From: an uncultured Verrucomicrobiae bacterium
GTDB lineage: Bacteria > Verrucomicrobiota > Verrucomicrobiia > Limisphaerales > J093
NCBI GenBank assembly: GCA_937946835.1
Contig: CALFAV010000020.1
Coordinates: 1-64,000, forward strand
Direction of reading: 5' to 3'
DNA length: 64,000 nt
Shown: one piece after another, positions 37,238 to 46,733 of the stretch
How positions within the stretch are numbered: position 1 is the first letter of the stretch
How the letters are laid out: each line of letters begins with the position of its first letter
Translations under genes and position numbers: made by a program
The notes under the pieces: generated by a model
The model's input: the letters and a program-made list of their open reading frames with translations, nothing else
Databases searched by the model: none
Told to the model about the DNA's origin: nothing

Positions 37238-37954
37238 TCAGCGCAGGCGCGCGTCGCGCCACCAGGCCACGTGGCCGTCCAGATACAGGCGGTGGCGCCC
37301 GCGCGGATGCGGTGCCTGGCCGCGCCGCGTTTCCTCGACACCGGGCGCCGTGGCCGGGAAATAAACGTCGGTCACGAACTCGACCTCCGCCGGACCGTTC
37401 ACCGGGCCGACCCGGGGATTGCCGGCCGCAGCCAGGTCGCTCACGGCCTGCCCGCGGGTTTTGCCCCAGAAATTGTCGGCGGGGATTGGCTCGTCCGGTC
37501 GGTCGAAGCGCCACATCCAGTAGCCGATGCGCGCGGCGTTGGTCGCGGTCGAGACGCTTTGCCAGGCCTGTTGCACCTCGGCCCAGGCGGTCCCGCGTGC
37601 GGCGGGGCAGCGCCAGGTATCTGCGACAGCCAACTCGTTGCTCAACACCACCGCCGCCCAGCCCGCCCGCGGATCGGAAGGCGGCCAGGACGTCCACGGT
37701 CGGTAGCCTCCGGGCAGGCCGGTTTTGAGGTCGCGGCGGTCCGGGAAGCGCTCCGCGTGTTCGCCCAGGTAGAGTTCCCAGGCCAGGGCCTGTTGGCGGA
37801 GGTTGGATCGGCAGGCGGTGGCGGTGGCCTGCTGCTTGGCACGGCCCAGCGCGGGCAACAACAGCCCGGCCAGCAGGGCGATCACCGCCAGGACCACCAG
37901 CACCTCAACCAGCGTGAAGCCCCGGCTTGACGGCTGGGTGCGCGAATGTCTCAT
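37238..37954 (-). CDS. Type II secretion pseudopilin-like protein
   Basis: RGFTLVEVLVVLAVIALLAGLLLPALGRAK prepilin signal; C-terminal RHRLYLDGHVAWW. Confidence 0.82.
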   Translation of the reverse strand: MRHSRTQPSSRGFTLVEVLVVLAVIALLAGLLLPALGRAKQQATATACRSNLRQQALAWELYLGEHAERFPDRRDLKTGLPGGYRPWTSWPPSDPRAGWAAVVLSNELAVADTWRCPAARGTAWAEVQQAWQSVSTATNAARIGYWMWRFDRPDEPIPADNFWGKTRGQAVSDLAAAGNPRVGPVNGPAEVEFVTDVYFPATAPGVEETRRGQAPHPRGRHRLYLDGHVAWWRDARLR

Positions 37955-37964
37955 TCGAGCCGTG

Positions 37965-38183
37965 ATGAACCTGGAAGAAATCCGCAGGCGCCTGCAAGGT
38001 GGTTTCAAGCCGTTCACCTTGCACCTCTCCGACGGGCGCAAGTACGACGTGCCGCATCCCGAATTCATCATGGTGACCCGCCGCAGCGTGGCGGTGGCGG
38101 ACCCGCACGGGTTCATTGACGTCCTGGACCCGCTTCACATCGTGTCGGTCAAGGACCTCGTCCCGCGAAAGGCGCGTCGTTGA
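37965..38183 (+). CDS. Small conserved hypothetical protein
   Basis: MNLEEIRRRLQGGFKPFTLHLSDGRKYDVPHPEFIMV...; divergent from the pseudopilin. Confidence 0.6.
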   Translation: MNLEEIRRRLQGGFKPFTLHLSDGRKYDVPHPEFIMVTRRSVAVADPHGFIDVLDPLHIVSVKDLVPRKARR

Positions 38184-40382
38184 TCAGCGCGGCAGCGCAA
38201 AGGCCACATAGGCATCCCCCGATTTGGTCCCCATTTTGCCCCCGCCGCAGGCGATCACCACAAACTGCCGCCCGCCGACCTCGTACGTGGCGGGCGTCGC
38301 GTAACCGCCGGCCGGCAGCCTGGTTTGCCAGAGCAACCGACCGGTGCGCTTGTCAAAGGCCCGGAACATTTCGTCCTTGGTCGCCCCGATGAAAATCAAC
38401 CCGCCGGCCGTGACCACCGGCCCGCCATAGTTTTCCGCGCCGGTGGGGGGCAGGCCGCGGGCGGTCAGCTCGGGGAACTCCCCCAGGGGCACGCGCCAGC
38501 GGTATTCGCCGGTGTTGAGATCAATCGCGTTGAGGGTGCCCCAGGGCGGTTTGACCGCCGGGTAACCATCCGGGTCGAACCAGCGGTTGTACCCGGTGAT
38601 GGTGTAGGGGATCATGCCCAGGGCATCGCCGGTGTCCTCCCCGGCCGGAGCGGCGGCCTCGTTGCGCGGGTCGGCCGGGGCGTCCGGGTTCAACAGGTAA
38701 TCGGTCACGGCGGCCTTTTGGCGGGGCGAAAGGAAGGCGAAGGAGGGCATCACACCCTTGCCGGTTTCGAGCAGCGTGGTGATGTCCCCGGGCTTGAGTT
38801 TCTGGCCGATGCCCACCAGCGTGGGTACGTTCTGAGCCGCATTGCCCGCGCGGTCCAGGCCGTGGCAGGCCGCGCAAATCTGGGTGTAGAGCGCCCGGCC
38901 GCTGGCCGCCACGCCCGGCGCTTCCTGGCCGGTCTCGACCATGTTCAGCACCCAGGCCATTTCGTTGGCGTTGACATACAACACGCCGTCCGGGTCCACC
39001 GCCGCGCCGCCCCATTCGGCCCCGCCGTCGAAGCCCGGAAAGATGATGGTGCCCTCGCGGCTGGGCGGCAGGAAGGGCACGTGGGGGCGCAGCTTCACAA
39101 ACCGGTCCAGCACCGCGCGGTGGGCCTCGGGCGTGCGGTCGGTGATTTCGGCGTGGGTGAAAAGCTGTCGGGCGAACGGCGCCGGCTTGGACGGCACGGG
39201 CTGGGTGGGCCAGGCGGCCTCGCCCTGCAGATCGCTGGGGGGGACCGGCCGCTCCTCGATGGGGAAGAGCGGCGCGCCGGTCACGCGCTCAAAGACAAAC
39301 ACGTGGCCGGACTTGGTCACCTGGGCCACGGCGTCCACCCGCCGGCCGTTCCGGCGGAGCGTCACCAGATTGGGTGGCGCGGGCAGGTCGCGGTCCCAGA
39401 GGTCGTGATGAACGAACTGGAAATGCCAGAGCCGGCGGCCGGTGCGGGCGTCCAGGGCCAGCAGACAGTTGGCAAAGAGGTTTTGGCCATGCCGGTTGCC
39501 GCCCCAGAAGTCGAAGGCGGCGGACCCGGTGGGCACATATACGATGCCCCGGGCGCGGTCCACGGCCATGCCGGCCCAGCAGTTGGCGCCGCCGATGTAT
39601 TTCCAGGCGTCCGGCGGCCAGGTTTCGTATCCCGGCTCACCCGGGTGCGGGATGGTGTTGAAGCGCCACACCAGCGCACCGGTGCGGAGGTCATAGGCGC
39701 GGATGTGCCCCGGCGCGGCAGGCGCCGGGCCTTCGCCCACGCGCATGGGCAGGAACAACAGGTTTTCCCACACCGCCCCGGGCGTGTTGGCCAACACGGA
39801 AAGTCGGCTGACATCGCGGCCCAGGCCTTCCTTGATGTCCACCCGGCCGCCGTGCCCGAAGGACTCGATGAGCCGGCCGGTGCGGGCGTCCAGCGCGTAA
39901 AGATAGTGGTCCGCGGTGAAAAGCACCCGCCGGTCTTCCCCCTCCCGCCAGAAGACGACGCCGCGGTTGACGCCCAGGGCGTTGTTGGCCCCGCCCGCGG
40001 CGAAGGGGTCGAAGCGCCAGAGCTCGCGCCCGGTGGCGGCGTCCAGCGCGAAGAGTTTCAAGCCGGGGGAGGTGCCGTAGAGCACGCCATCCACGATCAA
40101 CGGATTGCATTGGATTTGGGACAGGTTGTTGGTCCGCGCGTCGCCGCAGCGGTAAATCCAGGCCACCTGCAGGCGGTGAACGTTGCGCGTGTGAATCTGG
40201 CGCAGGGTCGAGTACTGCGAACTGGCGGCGTCGCCCAGATAGGTGTCCCAGTTGCGCCCCGCGCCAGCCAGCAGCGGCAGCGCCCCGCACAGCGCCCCCA
40301 GAAGTGTCAGTGCGCCGCCTCGGCTCCGGCCGGGTCGGGAGCTGAGACGATCGGTTCGTGGGCAGAAGTTCGATTGGTTTGA
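38184..40382 (-). CDS. PQQ-dependent dehydrogenase with internal cytochrome c domain
   Basis: NWDTYLGDAASSQYSTLRQIHTRNVHRLQVAWIYRCGD; CAACH haem motif embedded; GGPVVTAGGLIFIGATKDEMFRAFDKRTG. Start inferred. Confidence 0.85.
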   Translation of the reverse strand, partial: SNQSNFCPRTDRLSSRPGRSRGGALTLLGALCGALPLLAGAGRNWDTYLGDAASSQYSTLRQIHTRNVHRLQVAWIYRCGDARTNNLSQIQCNPLIVDGVLYGTSPGLKLFALDAATGRELWRFDPFAAGGANNALGVNRGVVFWREGEDRRVLFTADHYLYALDARTGRLIESFGHGGRVDIKEGLGRDVSRLSVLANTPGAVWENLLFLPMRVGEGPAPAAPGHIRAYDLRTGALVWRFNTIPHPGEPGYETWPPDAWKYIGGANCWAGMAVDRARGIVYVPTGSAAFDFWGGNRHGQNLFANCLLALDARTGRRLWHFQFVHHDLWDRDLPAPPNLVTLRRNGRRVDAVAQVTKSGHVFVFERVTGAPLFPIEERPVPPSDLQGEAAWPTQPVPSKPAPFARQLFTHAEITDRTPEAHRAVLDRFVKLRPHVPFLPPSREGTIIFPGFDGGAEWGGAAVDPDGVLYVNANEMAWVLNMVETGQEAPGVAASGRALYTQICAACHGLDRAGNAAQNVPTLVGIGQKLKPGDITTLLETGKGVMPSFAFLSPRQKAAVTDYLLNPDAPADPRNEAAAPAGEDTGDALGMIPYTITGYNRWFDPDGYPAVKPPWGTLNAIDLNTGEYRWRVPLGEFPELTARGLPPTGAENYGGPVVTAGGLIFIGATKDEMFRAFDKRTGRLLWQTRLPAGGYATPATYEVGGRQFVVIACGGGKMGTKSGDAYVAFALPR

Positions 40383-40462
40383 CACGCGGCGGAGTGTAGC
40401 GGCGCGCCGCCGGAGCGCGAGTCCGCTGGCGGACGGAGGGTTCCCCCCGGGGGGCACGGCTT

Positions 40463-41083
40463 TCAGCCGGCGAAGCGACCGGGAGAAAACGCGCCGCGCG
40501 GGGGGCGTGATTGGGAACTGATCCAGACCAGCGTGCCGACGGGGACGTGGTCAAAGAGGGGCATCAGGTCCGCGGCGGCCAGGTGCAGGCAGCCCCGGGA
40601 GGCGGGCCGGCCGAGCGTGGGTTCGTCATCCAGGCCGTGGATGTAGATGTAGCGGCGGAACGTGTCCACCCGTCCGCCGAGGTTGTGGCCGGGTTCCAAC
40701 CCGCGCAGCCACAGGATGCGATGCGCAATGGGCGCGGGGCGCGTGCCGGTCCAGGTGAAGCCCACGGGTTGTCGCGCCCGAAAGACCGTGCCCACCGGCC
40801 AGCCGGCGCCGATTTTGACGGTCACCTCGTGCAATCCCAAGGGCGTGCGGTTCGATCCCAGGATTTGGCCCACCCCGCGGCGGGCGCTGGACATGCGGAA
40901 GCAAGCCTGCAGCCGATAGGCGTCACACCGGGCCGCTTCGGCCACCCACCACTCGAGGCATTGGCTGCCCACCCAGGCCAGGAGCAGGTGCCGGGTCAAC
41001 CGCACCCCGTGCCGTCGGCAGCGCAGCCGCAGTTCCCGCGGCAGGGCCGGCCACTCCAGGTGCGGGCGGACGGACAGGCTCAC
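40463..41083 (-). CDS. L,D-transpeptidase (YkuD)
   Basis: YIHGLDDEPTLGRPASRGCLHL catalytic motif; GTG start overlaps the argA stop. Confidence 0.75.
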   Translation of the reverse strand: MSLSVRPHLEWPALPRELRLRCRRHGVRLTRHLLLAWVGSQCLEWWVAEAARCDAYRLQACFRMSSARRGVGQILGSNRTPLGLHEVTVKIGAGWPVGTVFRARQPVGFTWTGTRPAPIAHRILWLRGLEPGHNLGGRVDTFRRYIYIHGLDDEPTLGRPASRGCLHLAAADLMPLFDHVPVGTLVWISSQSRPPRGAFSPGRFAG

Positions 41084-42360
41084 TGAAGTTTCTTGACCAG
41101 GATTTTCGAGCGGCGCCCGGTCTGTTCGTACTTTTCGCGCCGGGCCGGGGGGAGGTCCTCGGGGGTGCCCGCGACGAACCCGCCCTTGGACTGGAAGTAG
41201 GTGAAGGCCTGGGTGGAGAGGGCCAGCAACTCCTTCAAGCCCAGCTCGCGGGCCTTGTTTTCGGCAAACTGGAGCAGTTTCCGGCCGATGCCCTGGTTTT
41301 CGTGCGAGGGTTTGACAAACAGGCAGGCCACCTCGCCCTTGCCCGCCTCGGGGTAGGCGTGCAGGGCCACACAGCCCACGGGGTTCTTGTCTATTTCGTA
41401 CAGGAAGTAGTCGCCCAGATGCTTCTCGATGCTGGCGCGGCTGCGGCGGACCAGTTCCTCGGTTTCCACCGAGGGCTGGATGAGTTTGAGCAGGTTGGGA
41501 ATGTCCTTTTTGAGGGCGCGGCGGATTTGCCGGTATTCGTTGGCGTACACCAGCGTGCCCACGCCCTCGTTGGAGAACAGCTCGGCCAGGAGGGCTTCGT
41601 CCAGTCGGCCGTTGATGATGTGGACGCGCGGGATGCCGGCCTTGCAGGCGGCGGCGGCGTGGAGGGCCTTGGACAGGCACTCGGGCGCGAAGTCCTGGCG
41701 GTGCGTGGCCAGGGCTTCTTCCAGGTCACTGGCCAGGATTTGCCGCAGCAGACGGCCCTGATAAATCAACCCGTCGGCCGGGGTCACGAAGAGGATTTTG
41801 ACCGCCTGCAGGGCCGTGGCCAGGGCCACGGCCACGGCGTCGGAGTTGACCCGGTAGGTGCGGCCCTCGCCGTCGAAGCCCAGGGGAGGCACCACCGGGA
41901 TGATGTCGTCCTGGAGCAACGCCTGGAGCAGTCCCACGTCCACCCGCTCGACCTTGCCGGTGAAGAGATGGTCCACGCCCTGCAGGATGCCCAGCGGATG
42001 GGCCACGAGGGCGTTGGGGCAGGCGGCCCGCAGGTCCTGGGTGGCCAGGCCCTCGAGGATTTCGTGGGTGAGCCGGTTGGCGGCCTCGAGGGCCAGTTGC
42101 AACGTGGCGGCGTCGGTGACACCGCTGCCGTCCAGGTTGGAGGGACTGATCCCCTGGCGTTCGGCCAGGCGCTGAATCTGGGCGGCCGCGCCGTGGACCA
42201 GCACCACGCGGATGCTCAGCGAGCGCAACACCGCCACGTCCATGAGGATGTTGGCGAAGTTCTCGTCGGTGACGATCGCGCCGTCCACGCTGATGACGAA
42301 CGTCCGTTCGCGGAAGCGCGGGATGTATTGCAGGATGCCCCGCAGATCGGTGGGTTTCAC
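41080..42360 (-). CDS. argA: Amino-acid N-acetyltransferase (kinase-like plus GNAT domains)
   Basis: AAK-like N-terminus plus GNAT VACLFVKPSHENQGIGRKLLQFAENKA. Confidence 0.87.
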   Translation of the reverse strand: MKPTDLRGILQYIPRFRERTFVISVDGAIVTDENFANILMDVAVLRSLSIRVVLVHGAAAQIQRLAERQGISPSNLDGSGVTDAATLQLALEAANRLTHEILEGLATQDLRAACPNALVAHPLGILQGVDHLFTGKVERVDVGLLQALLQDDIIPVVPPLGFDGEGRTYRVNSDAVAVALATALQAVKILFVTPADGLIYQGRLLRQILASDLEEALATHRQDFAPECLSKALHAAAACKAGIPRVHIINGRLDEALLAELFSNEGVGTLVYANEYRQIRRALKKDIPNLLKLIQPSVETEELVRRSRASIEKHLGDYFLYEIDKNPVGCVALHAYPEAGKGEVACLFVKPSHENQGIGRKLLQFAENKARELGLKELLALSTQAFTYFQSKGGFVAGTPEDLPPARREKYEQTGRRSKILVKKLQ

Positions 42361-42468
42361 TTCAGGAACAAACCGTCTGGCTACCCGGCATTGAGCCGAA
42401 ATCCCGGCCCGGGCTGCAACGCTTTTCTGGACCGGATCGAGGGTGCCACCAGTCGGCCGGTGGCCCGG

Positions 42469-42762
42469 TCAGGCCGTCCCGCGCGACGCCAACCGGTCAC
42501 ATCGGCGGGCCAGATCAAAATCCCGGTCGGTCAGGCCGCCCGCGTCGTGGGTGGTCAGGGTGAGGGTGACCCGGTTCCACCGGATTTCGATGTCCGGGTG
42601 GTGTCCTGCTTTTTCGGCGGCCCGGGCCACGGCGTTGACGAACTTCATGGCGGTGGCGAAGTCCGGGAATTCAAACGTGCGGCGGAGGGCCTGGCGAACC
42701 CGGGTCCAGTGGGGCACCGTGGCCAGGCGGGTTTTGATTTCTGCGGGGGTCAGTGGGTTCAT
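42469..42762 (-). CDS. 4a-hydroxytetrahydrobiopterin dehydratase
   Basis: FEFPDFATAMKFVNAVARAAEKAGHHPDIEIRWNRVTLTLTTHDAGGLTDRD. Confidence 0.87.
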   Translation of the reverse strand: MNPLTPAEIKTRLATVPHWTRVRQALRRTFEFPDFATAMKFVNAVARAAEKAGHHPDIEIRWNRVTLTLTTHDAGGLTDRDFDLARRCDRLASRGTA

Positions 42763-42814
42763 GGTATCGGGCCGCCGGGCGGGGCGGTCATTCCCGCAAC
42801 CAGAGTGTCGTGGT

Positions 42815-43870
42815 TTAGTGGGAGGTCAACTCCTCGAGCTTGCGCGCGACCGCGCCGGTGTCGAGCAGGTTCTCGGCCGCGACCCAGCCGTCGTACCAGG
42901 AGGCGGCGTGGCCGGCCACGAGGAGCGCGCCGGCGGCGTTCAGCAGCAGGGCGTCGCGCTTGGGACCGCGCTCGGTGCCGGAAAAGACGGCGCGCAGGCA
43001 GGCGGCATTGGCCGCGGCATCACCGCCGCGGAGGTCTTCCACGCGCGCGGCCTGGAGGGGGAAATCTTTGGGGTTGAGCCGGCTGACCTGGACCGCGCCT
43101 CCAGGGAGGTAGCCGGCCAGGGTCGTTTCGCCCAGGCTGGAGATTTCGTCCAGGTACACCGGCGCGCCGTCCTCGCGCCGCCCGGCCTCGCCGCACACCA
43201 CCAGACCACGCCGGACACCGAGCTGTTGCAACACGCGGGCGAACGGCTCGCACCAGTGCGGCTCGGGCACGCCCAGGAGCTGGTAGTCCGGCCGGGCGGG
43301 GTTGAGCAGCGGGCCCAGGAGGTTGAAGAGCGTGCGCCGGCCGCGTTGGGCGCACAGTTGCCGGGCCGGAGCCACCGCCCGGAAGGCCGGGTGGTACCGC
43401 GGCGCCAGCAGAAAGACAAAGCCGTGCTGCTGGAGGGCTTGGGCGGCTTTGACGGGAGCCAGTTCGGTGGGTACGCCCAGGGCGGCCAGCACATCCGCGC
43501 TGCCGGCCCGGGAGGTGACGGCCCGGTTGCCGTGCTTGGCCACCGGCACCCCGGCGGCGGCGGCGATCAGGGCGGCGCCGGTGGACAGATTGATGGTGCC
43601 CAGGCGATCACCACCGGTGCCCACCACGTCCAGCACCCCGCGTTCGCGGACCGCGGCCGGTACCTCCAACGGGATGGCCCGGTCGCGCAGCCCGGCGGCA
43701 AACCCGAGAATCTCCTCGGGGGTCTCGCCCTTGGTGGCCAGGGCGGTGAGGAATTCGGCCTTGGGTTCCGCCGGCATCGCTTCGTCCGTGAGGGCTTCCA
43801 GAGCGGCGGCTATTTCGGCCGGTGCCAGGGCGGTACCGTGGCGAAGTTGTTCCGTCAACCGTTCCAGCAT
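42815..43870 (-). CDS. trpD: Anthranilate phosphoribosyltransferase
   Basis: DVVGTGGDRLGTINLSTGAALIAAAAGVPVAKHGNRAVTSRAGSADVL. Confidence 0.93.
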   Translation of the reverse strand: MLERLTEQLRHGTALAPAEIAAALEALTDEAMPAEPKAEFLTALATKGETPEEILGFAAGLRDRAIPLEVPAAVRERGVLDVVGTGGDRLGTINLSTGAALIAAAAGVPVAKHGNRAVTSRAGSADVLAALGVPTELAPVKAAQALQQHGFVFLLAPRYHPAFRAVAPARQLCAQRGRRTLFNLLGPLLNPARPDYQLLGVPEPHWCEPFARVLQQLGVRRGLVVCGEAGRREDGAPVYLDEISSLGETTLAGYLPGGAVQVSRLNPKDFPLQAARVEDLRGGDAAANAACLRAVFSGTERGPKRDALLLNAAGALLVAGHAASWYDGWVAAENLLDTGAVARKLEELTSH

Positions 43871-44063
43871 GACTCGGGGAAGTTGACCGGGGTTGCGTCG
43901 GGGGACAAGTCCAACCGCAGTGGGACGGTCCGGGAAAAGGCCGGAACGCGCGCGCCGTACCCGGGTTGTGGCCCCGGGCCGTCCCGGGGAACCGGGCCCC
44001 CCCTTTGCGGACTTTCGGCTTGCGAAGGGGCCGTGAGATTTGCTAACGCTTTTGCATTCTTTT

Positions 44064-44819
44064 ATGGCTGCAATCGGCCGTTTTCAAAAAGGTGACGACA
44101 TCTTCTACGCCAAGGTCGTGGACGGGGAGTTGTACCGTCTGATCGGCGACGTGTTCGGATCACCCTCGTTTGAGAAAAAACCGACCTCGCTGAAGGGGGT
44201 CAAGACCCTGGTGCCGGTGACCCCGTCGAAGCTGATTGCGGTGGGGCTCAATTACGCCGATCACGCGCGCGAATCCGGCAAGCCCCTGCCCAAGGAACCG
44301 CTGTTCTGGCTGAAGGCGCCCACCTCGTTGCTGCCCGACGGCGGCAAGATCGAGATCCCGTTCCCGGATCACCGGGTGGATTTCGAGGCCGAGCTGGCGA
44401 TCATCATCGGCCGTCGGGTGCGCAACGTCACCCCCGCCGCGGCCGCCCGGTACATTTTCGGCTACACGGCGGCCCAGGACATCAGCGACCGCACCATCCA
44501 GCAGGCCGAGAGCCAGTGGGCACGGTGCAAATCCTTTGACACCTTCACGCCGCTGGGCCCGTACGTGGAGACCAAGATTGACCCCCATGAGCTGTCCATC
44601 CAGCTCTTCCAAAACGGGCAGCTCCGCCAGAACTCGAACACCAGCCAGATGATCTTCAACTGCTTTCAGTTGGTCAGCTTCATTTCCACCAACATGACCC
44701 TCCTGCCCGGGGACGTGATCCTGACCGGCACGCCCAGCGGGGTGGGGCCCATCGCGTCCGGCGACCGGCTGGAGGTCCGCATTCAGGGCCTGGCGCCGTT
44801 GGTCAACACCGTCAAGTAA
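44064..44819 (+). CDS. Fumarylacetoacetate hydrolase-family protein
   Basis: IAVGLNYADHARE, VDFEAELAIIIGR, LLPGDVILTGTPSGVGP. Confidence 0.88.
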   Translation: MAAIGRFQKGDDIFYAKVVDGELYRLIGDVFGSPSFEKKPTSLKGVKTLVPVTPSKLIAVGLNYADHARESGKPLPKEPLFWLKAPTSLLPDGGKIEIPFPDHRVDFEAELAIIIGRRVRNVTPAAAARYIFGYTAAQDISDRTIQQAESQWARCKSFDTFTPLGPYVETKIDPHELSIQLFQNGQLRQNSNTSQMIFNCFQLVSFISTNMTLLPGDVILTGTPSGVGPIASGDRLEVRIQGLAPLVNTVK

Positions 44820-44888
44820 CGCCCGCCGCGGCCCGCGAAATTTCCCCCGGCCGGTGGGGGCGTTTACCCGCCACCCGCCTCCTGAAAA

Positions 44889-46646
44889 ATGCGCTGGACT
44901 CAGACCTTCATCCCCACCCTCAAGGAAACGCCCGCGGAGGCGGAAATCGCCTCGCACCAACTGCTGCTGCGCGCCGGTCTGGTGCGCAAAGTAAGCGGCG
45001 GGCTTTACACCTTCCTGCCCCTGGGCGTGCGCGTGCTCCGCAAGATCGAACGCATCGTGCGCGAGGAGATGGACCGGGCCGGCGCGCTGGAGGTGTCCAT
45101 GCCCTGCCTCCAGCCGCCGGAGTTGTGGCAGCAAAGCGGCCGCTACACCACCGCCGCCGAGGTGCTCTACCACGTGTTTGACCGGGCCAAAAAGGAATGG
45201 GTGCTCAGCCCCACCGCCGAGGAGGTCATCACCCACCTGGCCGCCGGCGAACTGGGGTCCTACCGGCAGCTCCCGAAAAACTTCTACCAGATCGGCATCA
45301 AGTTCCGGGACGAAATCCGCCCCCGCTTCGGCCTGATGCGCGCCAGGGAGTTCCTCATGAAGGACGCCTACAGCTTCGACGTGAGCGACGCGGCGGCCCA
45401 GGTCAGTTACGAGAAGATGTACCGCGCCTACGCCCGCATCTTCGCCCGTTGCGGGCTGCGCACCTTCCCGGTCGAGGCGGACACCGGGGTCATCGGCGGC
45501 AGCCTTTCCCACGAATTCATGGTCCCGGCCGAGACGGGCGAGAACGAGGTGGTGTACTGCGAAACCGGCACCTACGCGGCCAATATCGAAAAGGCCACCA
45601 GCCGCGGCCCCCGGCTGCCCACGCCGCAACAAAGCACCGGGCCGGCGCCGGAGAAGTTTTCCACCCCGGGCGTGGTTACCATCGAGGCCCTGGCCGCCGC
45701 GCCGTACTCGGTGCCCGCCCATCACCAGATCAAAACCCTGGTGTACCTGCTGGACTCGCAGCCGACGCTGGTGCTCTTGCGCGGCGATGACCAATTGAAC
45801 GAGGCCAAGCTGCTGGCCCGCACCGGCGCCGCCCGCGCCCGCCCCGCCACCCCGGAGGAATGCAAGGCCACGCTCGGCGCGCATCCCGGCTCCCTGGGGG
45901 CCGTCCGAGCCACGCTGCGCCGGCCCGTGCGCGTGCTGGCCGATCTGGCGCTGCGGGGTGCCGCCGGCATGGCCACCGGCGCCAACGAGGACGGCTTTCA
46001 CCTGCGCCACGTGGACCTGGCGCGCGACGTGGTGGTGGACCAATGGGCCGACCTGCGCACGGTACAGGCCGGCGAACTCGATGTGGCCACGGGGCAGCCG
46101 CTCAAAATCCGCCGGGCCATCGAGGTGGGCCACGTCTTCAAGCTCGGCACCAAATACAGCGAAAAGCTCAACGCCTGCTTCCTGGACGAGACCGGTCAGC
46201 GGCAACCGGCCGTCATGGGCTGTTACGGCATCGGCATCACCCGCACCCTGCAGGCCATCATCGAGCAGCAACACGATCGGGACGGCATCCTCTGGCCCTT
46301 GACCACCGCCCCGTATGCGGTTTGCCTCACGCCATTGAACGTGGCGCCGGACAGCGCCCCGATGCGGCTGGCCGAGCAATTGTATGCCGAATTGACCGCC
46401 CGCGGCGTGGAGGTGCTCCTGGACGACCGGGACGAACGGCCGGGCGTGAAGTTCAAGGACGCCGATCTGGTGGGATTCCCCCTCCGGGTGAATCTGGGCG
46501 AAAAGGCCCTGGCCCGGGGCGAAATCGAATTGAAACCGCGGGGGGGCACCCTGACCCCGGTGAAGATCGAGGCGGCCCGGGAGGCCATTCTCGAGTGGCT
46601 GAGGGCGGAATCCGCCCGCCTGGAGGCCACCGTACCCCCGGCCTGA
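44889..46646 (+). CDS. proS: Prolyl-tRNA synthetase
   Basis: RKVSGGLYTFLPLG, LMREFLMKDAYSFD-like class II motifs, INS editing domain. Confidence 0.94.
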   Translation: MRWTQTFIPTLKETPAEAEIASHQLLLRAGLVRKVSGGLYTFLPLGVRVLRKIERIVREEMDRAGALEVSMPCLQPPELWQQSGRYTTAAEVLYHVFDRAKKEWVLSPTAEEVITHLAAGELGSYRQLPKNFYQIGIKFRDEIRPRFGLMRAREFLMKDAYSFDVSDAAAQVSYEKMYRAYARIFARCGLRTFPVEADTGVIGGSLSHEFMVPAETGENEVVYCETGTYAANIEKATSRGPRLPTPQQSTGPAPEKFSTPGVVTIEALAAAPYSVPAHHQIKTLVYLLDSQPTLVLLRGDDQLNEAKLLARTGAARARPATPEECKATLGAHPGSLGAVRATLRRPVRVLADLALRGAAGMATGANEDGFHLRHVDLARDVVVDQWADLRTVQAGELDVATGQPLKIRRAIEVGHVFKLGTKYSEKLNACFLDETGQRQPAVMGCYGIGITRTLQAIIEQQHDRDGILWPLTTAPYAVCLTPLNVAPDSAPMRLAEQLYAELTARGVEVLLDDRDERPGVKFKDADLVGFPLRVNLGEKALARGEIELKPRGGTLTPVKIEAAREAILEWLRAESARLEATVPPA

Positions 46647-46733
46647 CCCCGCGCACGGCCGGGATTGTCGAGGCTTTGGGGCTGGCGCAACATATCCCGC
46701 CGGCCACCGACTCCACGCCCGGTCCGGCCCGCG

